DNA of 64,000 bases from Cohnella pontilimi. Its GTDB lineage: Bacteria > Bacillota > Bacilli > Paenibacillales > Paenibacillaceae. The translations under genes were made by a program, and so were the position numbers. Under the pieces are notes generated by a model that searched no databases, was not told where the DNA came from, and saw only the letters and a program-made list of their open reading frames with translations. Of the stretch, positions 39,474 through 48,168 are shown piece by piece. Each line of letters opens with the position of its first letter. Positions within the stretch are counted from its first letter, which is position 1. The stretch is taken from positions 332,594 through 396,593 of the forward strand of contig NZ_SUPK01000005.1 of assembly GCF_005049045.1 (NCBI RefSeq). Direction: 5' to 3'.

Positions 39474-40277
39474 GTGACTTTCGTTCGCACACTTTTCATT
39501 TTCGCTTGGAAACAAGCGCTTTGCTGTATTTTCCCGGTCATCCTGTTCGCCGGCATGGCGCTTACCAAGGTGATCGATATTCCATATATTCATCGTTATG
39601 ATTTGTTGCTGCTTATCGGCTTGGCGGCACAGGCTGCGATGGTGAAATTCCGGCTCGAAACGACGGACGAATTGAAAGTCATCACTTTGTTTCACTTGAT
39701 CGGGCTAGGGCTGGAGCTGTTTAAAGTAAATGCGGGATCGTGGTCATATCCCGGAGAGGCCTGGACGAAGGTGGCCGGCGTTCCGCTGTATAGCGGATTT
39801 ATGTATGCGAGTGTGGCGAGTTACATTTGTCAGGCGTGGAGAAGATTCGACCTGCAATTCGACCGGTGGCCGAACGGGGTATGGACGACTGCCATGGCGA
39901 TCGCGATATACGCGAACTTCTTTACCCACCATGTGCTTCCCGATTTCCGGTGGGTGTTGACAGCGCTGCTCGTTCCCTTATTTCCGCGTACGGTAGTCCG
40001 ATTTACCGTAAATGGGCGAACATACGGGATGCACATCTTGCTTTCGTTTTTGCTGATCGCGTTCTTCATTTGGATTGCGGAAAATATTTCGACGTTTCTG
40101 GGCGCATGGCAATATCCGAACCAAACGGCGGCTTGGAACCTCGTTCACTGGGGCAAAATCAGCTCGTGGTTTCTACTGGTGATCATCAGCATCATCGCGG
40201 TCGTGCAGCTGAAAGATTTGAAATACCGTCTTTTGCCGCGCAGATTCACCCGAATTAAAACCGGACGGTCCTTGTAG
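39474..40277 (+). CDS. DUF817 family integral membrane protein
   Basis: The 267-residue protein has about eight hydrophobic helices. DUF817 features are ELFKVNAGSWSYPG, PLYSGFMYASVASYICQAW and FLGAWQYPNQTAAWNLVHWGKISSWFLLV. Function is unknown. GTG 39474 follows GGGGAGAG. The frame is open upstream into the previous gene, but the conserved N-terminus starts here. A terminator overlaps the stop codon. Confidence 0.82.
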   Translation: MTFVRTLFIFAWKQALCCIFPVILFAGMALTKVIDIPYIHRYDLLLLIGLAAQAAMVKFRLETTDELKVITLFHLIGLGLELFKVNAGSWSYPGEAWTKVAGVPLYSGFMYASVASYICQAWRRFDLQFDRWPNGVWTTAMAIAIYANFFTHHVLPDFRWVLTALLVPLFPRTVVRFTVNGRTYGMHILLSFLLIAFFIWIAENISTFLGAWQYPNQTAAWNLVHWGKISSWFLLVIISIIAVVQLKDLKYRLLPRRFTRIKTGRSL

Positions 40278-40291
40278 GGACCGTCCTTTTT
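40263..40291 (+). terminator. Rho-independent terminator overlapping the DUF817 gene end
   Basis: GGACGGTCC and GGACCGTCC pair as a 9-bp stem with a 6-base loop, followed by six T residues. The left arm is coding. Confidence 0.82.
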
Positions 40292-40295
40292 TGGC

Positions 40296-40457
40296 CTAGA
40301 TCATGGCGGTGGGATCTTCCTCCGCCGCGGCATCCGAACGATAAGCAATGAGGGTGATCGGCTGACCGGTTTTCTCCGAGATCCGTTTCTCCGTCAAACG
40401 AATCTCTTCCACCACTTCCGGCTTCAAATCGGCATATCGGTATTCTTTTTCACTCAT
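40296..40457 (-). CDS. Small hypothetical protein (53 residues)
   Basis: The short product MSEKEYRYADLKPEVVEEIR... is charged and helical at its N-terminus. Its start codon overlaps the stop of the upstream secreted-protein gene as ATGA, so it is probably translated by coupling. No family recognised. An EKxISExTGxPITLIAY segment suggests a small folded cytoplasmic protein. The long reading frame upstream of this ATG is inside the neighbouring gene. Confidence 0.6.
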   Translation of the reverse strand: MSEKEYRYADLKPEVVEEIRLTEKRISEKTGQPITLIAYRSDAAAEEDPTAMI

Positions 40458-40984
40458 TTCTTGATCAACTCCGCCAAGCGCTGTTGGATCAGCACCACAT
40501 TTTTTTGTTTGGCCACCGCTTCCCGCTTCAGAGCGATGATGCTCTCCATGTCTTTCTTCGCGGCCGTCCACTCTTTCGCTTGACTGTGCTTATAAAATTC
40601 GTCCCAAGCCGCATGCGTTTTATCCTTCAACTCCCGCAGCGCTTTGCTGGCTTCAAACAGCTGCTTCATTTGCTCTTTGGCTTCGCCGCTTAGAGCCTGA
40701 CGCTTTTCCTCGCTCAAGCCGCGATGCGCGGACTTGATGCGATCCCGCTGCTGGCGCATTTGCTCGTACAAGCCTTTTTGTTCGGCACGCAATTGATCCA
40801 ACTGTGCCTTAAGCGCTCTGATATCAGCGGGTGCTGCGGACCAATCGATGTCGGGATGTTGGTGATGTTCGGGCCGGTGATCGCCGCCGGAATGGTGCTG
40901 TATCGGATGTGTCGCCGCAAAGGCGGAAGGTGCGGAAAGGACAAGCGAAAGGCTGACCGCCGCGGCCAAAATGGTTTTGCGCAA
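40454..40984 (-). CDS. Secreted His-rich coiled-coil protein (Spy/LTXXQ-like)
   Basis: The 176-residue protein has a clear signal peptide (residues 1-24, ending SAFAA). A histidine cluster follows (HPIQHHSGGDHRPEHHQHPDID, about 26-47, written in full only as its pattern H-x3-HH-x4-H-x3-HH-x-H). The rest is a long charged helix with spaced Q and L residues, resembling periplasmic Spy/CpxP-type proteins. The His cluster suggests metal binding (inference). TTG 40984 has GGGAGGA 8 bases upstream on the minus strand; the frame opens further upstream without a ribosome site. Confidence 0.6.
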   Translation of the reverse strand: MRKTILAAAVSLSLVLSAPSAFAATHPIQHHSGGDHRPEHHQHPDIDWSAAPADIRALKAQLDQLRAEQKGLYEQMRQQRDRIKSAHRGLSEEKRQALSGEAKEQMKQLFEASKALRELKDKTHAAWDEFYKHSQAKEWTAAKKDMESIIALKREAVAKQKNVVLIQQRLAELIKK

Positions 40985-41083
40985 ATGGATTTCCTCCCAG
41001 TTGTTGGATTCCCCTCTAGTATGGGACAAAGGCCGGGGAAAATAACCCTGCAGCATTGCTTACATCTTTTTTCAGAAAAATGG

Positions 41084-41134
41084 TTGTGCTCCTTCCCAAA
41101 AGCTGTATAATCCATAATATATATCGTTTGATAT
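41084..41134 (+). promoter_or_regulatory. Promoter and dyad before a TetR gene
   Basis: TTGTGC (41084-41089), 16 bases, TATAAT (41106-41111). The dyad ATATCGTTTGATAT (41121-41134) follows and could be an autoregulatory operator. Confidence 0.5.
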
Positions 41135-41170
41135 GTATCAACTGAAACACATAGATAAAAGGAGCTCGAG

Positions 41171-41746
41171 ATGGCGCCGAAAACTAAGTTCACGAAGGAC
41201 CAAATCATCGATGCAGCTTTTGAAATCGCGAGAACGGACGGCTTTGACGGTATTACGATCCGTAAGGTGGCGGACAGACTGGGGAGCTCCATCGCTCCGA
41301 TTTATGTGAATTTTAAAGACGTAAACGAGTTGATCCAAGAGGTGATCCAAAAGACGTTCGCGATCAGCAAACAACTGTTGACGGAACAAAATACGGGGCA
41401 TCCGTTTCACGATATCGGAGCAGCCAGCCTGCGGTTCGCCAAGGAGTACAGCGTCCTGTTTCGAGATCTTGTCATGAAGAAAAACGATCATAGGAACGAT
41501 CAGGATCAGGACATGGGCATGCTGGTGGAACTGATGAAGCAAGATCCCGATCTCCAGGGTCTCACGGACGGGGAGCTGATGACCATTTTGCTCAAAATGA
41601 AAATTTTCCAGACCGGTCTTTCGGTGATGGTGGCGAACGGATTGCTGCCTGACGAATTCGATGAGGAGCGGATGTTGCAAATCATGGACAGCACGGCGAC
41701 GGATATCATCACCGCAGCGAAAATGCGGAAAAAAGCGGGGGGCTAA
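41171..41746 (+). CDS. TetR family transcriptional regulator
   Basis: This 191-residue regulator has an N-terminal HTH (about 7-54: DQIIDAAFEIARTDGFDGITIRKVADRLGSSIAPIYVNFKDVNEL). The C-terminal ligand domain has no recognisable subfamily. Ribosome site AAAGGAG. The SDR gene starts 4 bases after its stop and is surely co-transcribed, so the regulator may control that enzyme together with itself. Confidence 0.88.
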   Translation: MAPKTKFTKDQIIDAAFEIARTDGFDGITIRKVADRLGSSIAPIYVNFKDVNELIQEVIQKTFAISKQLLTEQNTGHPFHDIGAASLRFAKEYSVLFRDLVMKKNDHRNDQDQDMGMLVELMKQDPDLQGLTDGELMTILLKMKIFQTGLSVMVANGLLPDEFDEERMLQIMDSTATDIITAAKMRKKAGG

Positions 41747-41750
41747 AGAT

Positions 41751-42689
41751 ATGGAAGACAAAATCGTAATCATCACAGGGGCGAATTCGGGGATCGGCAA
41801 AGCGGCGGCGCTCAAATTTGCGACAGAAGGATATCGCGTGATCATGGCTTGCCGCAGTATGGAGAGGAGTAGAGTCGTACATAGAGATATCGCTTCGGTT
41901 TCGAACAATCCAAACGTAGATCTGATGGAACTCGATGTCTCTTCCTTCGAATCGATTCATACATTTTGCTCAGCTTTTAAAGCCAAATACCCGCGCTTGG
42001 ACATTTTGATCCATAACGCCGCCTACTTAAATCATGGCGAAAAAGAGTATAAGCTGAGCCCTGAACAGATCGAGTTGAGTTTTGCCACGAACGCCTTCGG
42101 CCCCTTTTTGATGACGCGTTTATTGGCCGACCATCTCGAAAAATCGGAAGACGCTAGAATTCTGAATGCCTGCACCACAAATATCAAACACTTCTTCGAC
42201 CCCAAAAGGGAAATCGAATTCGATAATCTGCGCGGCGAATATCGGGGCTCACGGCGTTATAACATGTACAAAATGTACGGAGACTCGAAAATGGCGCTTT
42301 TGATGCTGACCTTCAAGATGGCAGACGAGTATAAAAGCCGGGGGATCAAGGTCAACGCCCTTCAAATCAACCGGGTGAAGCTATCCGAAGAGACGATCGC
42401 GAAAATGAGAGGCGTTTGGAAAGTGCTCGCCCGTGCCCAAAATCTGACGAATCCTTTGCCGACAGCAATGGCCGATAACTATTTTCATATCTGCACTTCG
42501 GCAGAATTCGAAAAGGTTACCGGCCAACTGATCAACCATAAAAGAGAACTTGTTCGACCCTCTTCAAGCGAAAAAGGTTTCGAGCAATTGAAAAACATTT
42601 TCGGTTCGGGGACTTATCCCCGCTATGCCACGGATGATCAAAATGTCGAGAGAATATGGACGCTCAGCAACGAGCTGACGGTAAGCTGA
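41751..42689 (+). CDS. Short-chain dehydrogenase/reductase
   Basis: An NAD(P)-dependent oxidoreductase of 312 residues. The cofactor loop TGANSGIGKAA is at about residues 8-18; HNAA follows near residue 88. The catalytic Tyr-x3-Lys lies in YGDSKMALLM. The size and C-terminal extension recall the retinol-dehydrogenase/WW-oxidoreductase-like SDRs. Substrate unknown. GGGGG of the regulator's 3' end serves as ribosome site. Confidence 0.85.
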   Translation: MEDKIVIITGANSGIGKAAALKFATEGYRVIMACRSMERSRVVHRDIASVSNNPNVDLMELDVSSFESIHTFCSAFKAKYPRLDILIHNAAYLNHGEKEYKLSPEQIELSFATNAFGPFLMTRLLADHLEKSEDARILNACTTNIKHFFDPKREIEFDNLRGEYRGSRRYNMYKMYGDSKMALLMLTFKMADEYKSRGIKVNALQINRVKLSEETIAKMRGVWKVLARAQNLTNPLPTAMADNYFHICTSAEFEKVTGQLINHKRELVRPSSSEKGFEQLKNIFGSGTYPRYATDDQNVERIWTLSNELTVS

Positions 42690-42696
42690 TTTAGGA

Positions 42697-44313
42697 TCAT
42701 ACCGCGACAGTAAGAATCTCGGCCCATTTGGCCTGCATCGCCTCGATGCCAACGCGATGCACGAAGTCGTGGAACGACTCGTCTGTCAGGCGGGAGCCCT
42801 TGTAAAAGTGAATCAGCTCCGCAAGCCGATCAGCCACTTCGTCGCCTTTGACGCGGCCTTTCAGCGCGGTGTTATACTTGGCGCCCGGGCCGAGTGTTCC
42901 GCCGACGGCGATGTCGAATGCGTCGACCATGCCTTCCGGCGTCTTGATCAGCGAGCCTTGCAGACCGATGTCGGCCACGTGCTTCTGTCCGCAGCTGTTC
43001 GGGCAGCCGATGAAGTGGATGCGAATCGGCTCATCCAACCGGACATTCTCGTCAAGGTACTGGGCGACGCGGCGTGCGCGCTCTTTGGTCTCCACGATCG
43101 CCAAGTTGCAAAACTCGTTGCCGGTGCAGGAAACCGCGCGGCTCATGAACTGGTTCGGATTCGGCGTCAGGCGCTGCAGTACCGGAGCTTGCAGCAGTTC
43201 TTCGACTTTATCGTCCGGGACGCCGGTCAGAATCAGGTTTTGCGTGATGGTGGTGCGGAGTTTCCCGTCGCCGTAACGGTCGGCCAGATCGGCCAGCTGC
43301 TCGAACTCATCACTGTTGGTGCGGCCTACCGGCACGTTCAGGCCGACGTAGTTCAATCCGGCTTGCTTCTGTGGATGGACGCCGTCGAAGTAAGCGGCAT
43401 TCCAGCCGATCGTGCGGTCTTCTCCGCATGCCGGCATAGGGCCGATCAGCTCGATCAGCTTCTCCTGAAACTTCTCCACACCCCATTCGGCGACCAAAAA
43501 CTTCAAGCGGGCATAGTGGCGTTTTTCGCGGTATCCGTAATCGCGGAAAATCGTCGTGACGCCGATCGCCACTTTCAGCATTTCTTCTTGACGGACGAAC
43601 ATGTCGAGCTGCTTGCCCAAGTGCGGCTTCGCGGACAATCCGCCGCCGACCGACACGTGGAAGCCGAGCACTTCGGCACCGTCGATCACTTTGGAAGCGG
43701 GCGTGAATGCGAGGCACTGGATTTCCGCGTTGGAGCTATTATAAATATTGGAGGAAATGGACATTTTATATTTCCGGGGAAGGTTGGAAAAATCCCGGTT
43801 GGCTAAGAAGTGCCCCTCCAGCTCTTCCGTCAGCGCCGTCGTGTCGAACAGCTCATGCGGGTCAATGCCGGCGAGCGGATTGCCGACAATGGTGCGCGGG
43901 CAATCGCCGCATGCCTCGAAGGAGGACATGCCGACCGATTCCAACCGGCGGAAAATATCCGGCATATGTTCGATCTCGAGCCAATGATATTGAATCGCCT
44001 GGCGGGTCGTGACATCGATCAACCCGCGGCCGTAGTCCCGGCCGATGGCGGCCAATTCGCGGGCCTGCGCGCTCGACAGAATGCCGCCCGGAATGCGGAC
44101 GCGCATCATGAAATGCCCGACGTTCGGCTTCTGCTGATAGACGCCGGCCCATTTGAACAGGCCGAATTCCGCTTCCGGTATGGAAGCAAAGCCTTCCTTG
44201 GCGTATTTCTCCACAATGTCCCGGATGATATCAAGTCCGTCTTTGTCCATTTTATATAATTCGAATTTATTCAGCTTCTCCGGATCCTTCATCCAGATCG
44301 CTTCGTAGGCCAT
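42697..44313 (-). CDS. Ferredoxin-type nitrite/sulfite reductase
   Basis: The sirohaem/[4Fe-4S] enzyme has 538 residues and two nitrite/sulfite-reductase half repeats (about 60-290 and 310-530). Cluster cysteines are SCTGNEFC (C-x5-C) and GCPNSC (C-x3-C) in the C-terminal half, intact. The arginine-rich TRQAIQYHWL segment contacts the sirohaem. Sequence alone does not settle nitrite versus sulfite as substrate. No sirohaem synthesis, cysH or nitrate-reductase genes are next to it, so it stands alone. ATG 44313 has AAGGGAG at 8 bases; the upstream frame extension lacks a ribosome site. It is convergent with the SDR gene with no obvious terminator in the 7-base gap. Confidence 0.88.
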   Translation of the reverse strand: MAYEAIWMKDPEKLNKFELYKMDKDGLDIIRDIVEKYAKEGFASIPEAEFGLFKWAGVYQQKPNVGHFMMRVRIPGGILSSAQARELAAIGRDYGRGLIDVTTRQAIQYHWLEIEHMPDIFRRLESVGMSSFEACGDCPRTIVGNPLAGIDPHELFDTTALTEELEGHFLANRDFSNLPRKYKMSISSNIYNSSNAEIQCLAFTPASKVIDGAEVLGFHVSVGGGLSAKPHLGKQLDMFVRQEEMLKVAIGVTTIFRDYGYREKRHYARLKFLVAEWGVEKFQEKLIELIGPMPACGEDRTIGWNAAYFDGVHPQKQAGLNYVGLNVPVGRTNSDEFEQLADLADRYGDGKLRTTITQNLILTGVPDDKVEELLQAPVLQRLTPNPNQFMSRAVSCTGNEFCNLAIVETKERARRVAQYLDENVRLDEPIRIHFIGCPNSCGQKHVADIGLQGSLIKTPEGMVDAFDIAVGGTLGPGAKYNTALKGRVKGDEVADRLAELIHFYKGSRLTDESFHDFVHRVGIEAMQAKWAEILTVAV

Positions 44314-44572
44314 GGGGAAACTCCCTTCCTTCACCGGAACCGATTCCTCGGAAACGATAATTCCGATTAAAATAGTATGAGATTGTTGCTGATCGTAACA
44401 TAGATGGCCCGAGCCCACAAATAAAAGTTACTGATAAGATGGCTTAGCTTACCTTATAGTTGGGCACGGACTCCTCATGTTGTGACAAAGTTGTTACGGC
44501 GGTGACATCGGACTTGCAAGCGGGGCGGGCAAAAGCTAACATAGATGAAGATGGGTATCGTATGACGACAAA

Positions 44573-44584
44573 GGAGGTTCCTCC
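44573..44584 (+). promoter_or_regulatory. Palindromic Shine-Dalgarno of the 67-residue membrane protein
   Basis: GGAGGTTCCTCC lies directly before the ATG at 44585. The Shine-Dalgarno GGAGG can pair with the following CCTCC, which also fills the spacer. This may hide the ribosome site in the mRNA. Confidence 0.5.
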
Positions 44585-44788
44585 ATGTTCCTCGCGGAAA
44601 CGGCCGAGAAAACCAGCACATTCGCGCCATTCGACATTTTTATGCTGCTGTTCACGATTATCATCGCGATCGGCCTGGTACGCCTGCTGCTGCAGCGGCC
44701 TCGCAAAAATATGTTCGCTATCGGATTTGCAGTGGTTGCCCTTGTGATCTTCCTGGTTGCGGATGCAAAAATGATCAGCGGTTGGTAA
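44585..44788 (+). CDS. Small two-helix membrane protein (DUF2759-like)
   Basis: The 67-residue protein has two hydrophobic helices (about 17-35 and 43-61) separated by a basic turn QRPRKNMFA. The pattern resembles the short DUF2759 proteins of Bacilli, but I cannot confirm the family. Function unknown. It has its own terminator and lies between divergent nitrite reductase and an HtrA-like protease gene. Confidence 0.7.
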   Translation: MFLAETAEKTSTFAPFDIFMLLFTIIIAIGLVRLLLQRPRKNMFAIGFAVVALVIFLVADAKMISGW

Positions 44789-44809
44789 TAACAGATACGG
44801 GGACGACGG

Positions 44810-44851
44810 GAAGGTCGAAGAGCTTGAAGGCTCTTCGGCCTTCTTTTTTTT
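44810..44851 (+). terminator. Rho-independent terminator
   Basis: GAAGGTCGAAGAGC pairs with GCTCTTCGGCCTTC and is followed by eight T residues. Confidence 0.9.
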
Positions 44852-44940
44852 GCTTTTTGTCGAAATTTCCTCTCATTTCATGTTCAAATTTGTCGATATA
44901 AGGTAAAGTGAGAGGAACTTAATAAAGGGAATATTTTCCG

Positions 44941-46086
44941 ATGGGAGAGAGGCGCTTGTTCAACAATCGCCGCCGCAAGGCGGCCGTCATCATGGTCCTT
45001 ATCTTGCTGCTCTCGGCCGGCAGCGCAGTCGCGGCAACCCCCGCAGGCTCCGGAGGAGTGACGCTGGACGCCAAAGTCATCAACGGAGAAGTGTACGTCA
45101 AAGCTTCATCGCTCGTCGCGGCCATGGGAGGTACAGGTACCTACAACTCTTCCTCTAAGAAGTACACTTACAGCCCCGGCTCTATCGTGCCGGATGTGAT
45201 CAAGCGAGTTTCCCCTTCGGTCGTCGCCATCATCGGCAAGCCGGACGACGTGAACGCGGACAACCGGTTCTCTCTGGCACACGGCACAGGCGTGATCGTG
45301 AAGAAGGACGGCTGGATCGTCACCAACGCGCATGTCGTCAGCGATATGAAGCGAATCGTCGTCGTCACCTCGGACGGCAAAGAGTATGAGGGAACCCGCA
45401 AGCAAATCGATACGGCGAGCGATCTGGCGTTGGTCAAAATTGCCGCCACTGGGCTTAAGCCCGCCACGTTCGCTCCGAATCCGCTGAAAGTGCAGGTTGG
45501 AGAAACCGTCATCGCGATCGGCACGCCTGTTTCGTTTTCGCTGCGAAACTCGGCAACGGTCGGTGTGATCAGCGGCATGAACCGCTCCGTGTCTTCCGAC
45601 TACAACCTGCTGCAGACGGACGCCGCCATCAATCCCGGCAACAGCGGCGGGCCTTTGGTGAATATGCGCGGAGAAATCGTCGGCATCAACTCCTTGAAGT
45701 TTATGGCCGTCGGAGTCGACAGCATGGGGTTTGCGATTCCGTCGGATACCGTGCAATACGTGTTGAACCATTTTGAGAAGTACGGCAAGGTGATGCGTCC
45801 ATCACTGGGCGTGGAGCTGGAAGAAAGCTGGTCCGCTGTGGTCGGTCTGCCGACGGACGAGCCGATGACCGTCACCGCCGTAACGTCCGCGGAGGCCGCT
45901 AACGCCGGAATTAAGGCCGGCGACCGGATCTACACCGTGGGCGGCAAGCCGGTATCCACGATTGTGGAGTTGACCGAGGTGCTGAAGGCTTATTTGCCGG
46001 GTCAAAAGGCAGCGGTCACGCTCCTGAACGGAGACGGAGATTTGGTGAACAAAAATGTGACGCTCTCGACCGCGTTGCCGGAGTAA
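44941..46086 (+). CDS. Secreted HtrA-like trypsin protease with PDZ domain
   Basis: This is an S1C (DegP/HtrA) protease of 381 residues. A signal sequence or anchor is at about 13-32. A short segment KVINGEVYVKASSLVAAMGG (about 42-61) looks like a remnant of a copper-amine-oxidase-N domain, then the protease. The triad is His131 (TNAHVV), Asp161 (SDLAL) and Ser235 (GNSGGP). A PDZ domain occupies about 280-370. It likely handles misfolded or wall-associated proteins outside the membrane. A TTG at 44956 with GGGAGAGAGG just upstream is an alternative start. The next gene follows after 34 bases. Confidence 0.88.
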   Translation: MGERRLFNNRRRKAAVIMVLILLLSAGSAVAATPAGSGGVTLDAKVINGEVYVKASSLVAAMGGTGTYNSSSKKYTYSPGSIVPDVIKRVSPSVVAIIGKPDDVNADNRFSLAHGTGVIVKKDGWIVTNAHVVSDMKRIVVVTSDGKEYEGTRKQIDTASDLALVKIAATGLKPATFAPNPLKVQVGETVIAIGTPVSFSLRNSATVGVISGMNRSVSSDYNLLQTDAAINPGNSGGPLVNMRGEIVGINSLKFMAVGVDSMGFAIPSDTVQYVLNHFEKYGKVMRPSLGVELEESWSAVVGLPTDEPMTVTAVTSAEAANAGIKAGDRIYTVGGKPVSTIVELTEVLKAYLPGQKAAVTLLNGDGDLVNKNVTLSTALPE

Positions 46087-46120
46087 GCGTAACGAAACCA
46101 CATTAAAGGAGTAGTCCGAC

Positions 46121-48022
46121 ATGAAAACCAAGCTCTTATCGTTCTTCATCGCAGCAGTCATGCTTTTCGCCATGGCCGCTCCAGTGGCTGCGGCGGATTC
46201 CTCCGCAACGAAAACCGTCGATATCCGCGTGAAAGCCGGCAGCACCCAAATGAAAGTAGACGGCAAAGCCGTCCAAATCGCGGCGCCTTACGCGGCAAGC
46301 GGCACCACGATGCTTCCGACGGCGGTGTTTACCAAAGGTTTGGACGCCAAACTGACCGTGAAGAACAAATCCGTTACGCTGTCGGTTCCGAAACACAGCG
46401 TCACGGTTACGATCGGCAGCAAATCGGCTGCCGCCGACGGCAAAAAGCTCTCGCTTCCTGCCGCGCCTGCCGTGAAGAAGGAAATTACCTATCTGCCCGT
46501 CAAGGTTGCCCAGTCGCTTGGAGCGAAGGTAACCGTAGATTCTTCCACCAAGGAGATTCGCATCACCGCGACGGTTGCCGCAGCGGCCGCGCCGAAAGGC
46601 TCTTCCATCGATTCGGACTCCGGCAAGTCGAAAATCGGAGACAGCTACTACGAGTGGTCGATGAATTATCCGACCGGACTCGCTCAGGATTTCCAATCGG
46701 AGGATGGCGACCAGATCGTATTCCGTGATGTGAAGAAAAATTATTATTTGGCCGTCAATGTGGAAGAAATTCCGGATCCTATGTCCTCGGAGGAACTTCG
46801 CGAACTGCTGATGATGATGTACGTAGATGAAGACGAAACGATTATCGACAAACAAACGGTAACCGCCAACGGAGTGTCCTACGAGAAGATCGCGACGAAA
46901 GGCTACGGAGGCTTTTATTACGAGTTCCGGGCCTATCAGGCAAACAAAAAAGTATACGTGGTGATTTACGGGAAGAAAGCGACGAGCCTGGCCGATCTGA
47001 GGAAAAGCACCGGCATTTTGGACAGCTTTAAATCGTCCTTCGATCGCAGCGACCGCTCCATCAAAGATTTGACCAAAATCACCAGCGACCTGAAAACGTT
47101 CAAAAACGCCGACTACGGTCTGACGCTGACGTTGCCGAGACAATGGAAATCCAATTCGGTGAATCAGACGCCGTACTATTCCACGAATGACGGCGCCTAT
47201 CTGTCCGTAGACGTTACGTCCCTCGTGCCGGGCGACACCGTGGAGGCATGGGCCAAACGGAAACAGGATCTCTTTGTAAACATCTATCTGGAGTCTTACC
47301 GCAAGACTGTGGAAATGAGCGACGTGACCTGGAACGGCGTGCCCGCCAAAATGCTCAAACTCTCCTACTCTATGGATGGAACGGAGTGGTGGGAGGAGTA
47401 TGAGGTGTTTGCGGTGCAAGGAAGCTACCGGTATTACACGGAGCTTGCTTACCCGGTGGAGACGAAAAACAAGTACGGTACGCTCATGAACACGCTGCTC
47501 CAGTCGATGAAAATCAACTTCAAAACAGTGGAGCAAAATTTCGGCAACATTCCGGACGAGAGCGACATGGTGGATTGGACCAAGACCGTTACGAAAACGG
47601 ATCAAGAGTATGGTTACAGCGTGACGGTTCCGGCGGCTTGGCGCAGTGGACCGAACATGGGTGGAGGATTCTCGGCCTATAGTTTACCGGGCGGTTCCTT
47701 TGCCGTTATGGTGTTCGAAGATATGCCGGATCCGCAAACGTTTATCGCGGATATGCGTGATAAAAACGTGAAACAAGCCGCCGAAAACAGCAAATTCAAA
47801 CTCATCGAAAATACCACCGTTACGTTTGCGGGTAAGACAGCGGTGAAGCTCGTGGCGGAAGATACCCGGAATTCATTCAAATACCCTTACACGGAAACGG
47901 TGTATCTCTTTGAACACAAAGGAAATGTATATCTCATAGACGGCCTCTATTATCATGCGAATGGTACGGAAACCGTGAAGAAACAGCTGGAGGACGCCTT
48001 GAATTCTTTCAAATTAAATTAA
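46121..48022 (+). CDS. Secreted protein with copper-amine-oxidase-N-like domain
   Basis: The exported protein has 633 residues with a signal peptide at about 1-25. A copper_amine_oxidase_N-type region (about 35-155: MLPTAVFTKGLDAKLTVKNKSVTLS and TYLPVKVAQSLGAKVTVDSSTKEIRI) is a wall-associated module frequent in Paenibacillus, not an oxidase. The rest contains about three repeats of a beta-rich unit opening with phrases such as DYGLTLTLPRQWKSN, EYGYSVTVPAAWRSG and YEWSMNYPTGLAQD. Function unknown. It probably shares an operon with the HtrA-like gene, whose N-terminus has a related short module. Confidence 0.75.
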   Translation: MKTKLLSFFIAAVMLFAMAAPVAAADSSATKTVDIRVKAGSTQMKVDGKAVQIAAPYAASGTTMLPTAVFTKGLDAKLTVKNKSVTLSVPKHSVTVTIGSKSAAADGKKLSLPAAPAVKKEITYLPVKVAQSLGAKVTVDSSTKEIRITATVAAAAAPKGSSIDSDSGKSKIGDSYYEWSMNYPTGLAQDFQSEDGDQIVFRDVKKNYYLAVNVEEIPDPMSSEELRELLMMMYVDEDETIIDKQTVTANGVSYEKIATKGYGGFYYEFRAYQANKKVYVVIYGKKATSLADLRKSTGILDSFKSSFDRSDRSIKDLTKITSDLKTFKNADYGLTLTLPRQWKSNSVNQTPYYSTNDGAYLSVDVTSLVPGDTVEAWAKRKQDLFVNIYLESYRKTVEMSDVTWNGVPAKMLKLSYSMDGTEWWEEYEVFAVQGSYRYYTELAYPVETKNKYGTLMNTLLQSMKINFKTVEQNFGNIPDESDMVDWTKTVTKTDQEYGYSVTVPAAWRSGPNMGGGFSAYSLPGGSFAVMVFEDMPDPQTFIADMRDKNVKQAAENSKFKLIENTTVTFAGKTAVKLVAEDTRNSFKYPYTETVYLFEHKGNVYLIDGLYYHANGTETVKKQLEDALNSFKLN

Positions 48023-48042
48023 TTCAGGATGGCGTACATGCG

Positions 48043-48083
48043 ACCGCCCGACAAGACCTATGGGGTCTTGCGGGCGGTTTTGC
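48043..48083 (+). terminator. Rho-independent terminator
   Basis: ACCGCCCGACAAGACC pairs with GGTCTTGCGGGCGGT over a short loop, then TTTTGCT. Confidence 0.85.
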
Positions 48084-48168
48084 TTTCCATAGCCGGGTGT
48101 TGAGGCATTTGGTATACTGGAGTCTGATGAAGCCGTATAGACAAGCGGCTCTTTGGAGGGACATATTG

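Noticed and set aside
30840..45000. Prophage or integrative element in the accessory region
   Set aside because: No integrase, transposase, phage structural gene, tRNA attachment site or direct-repeat ends were found.
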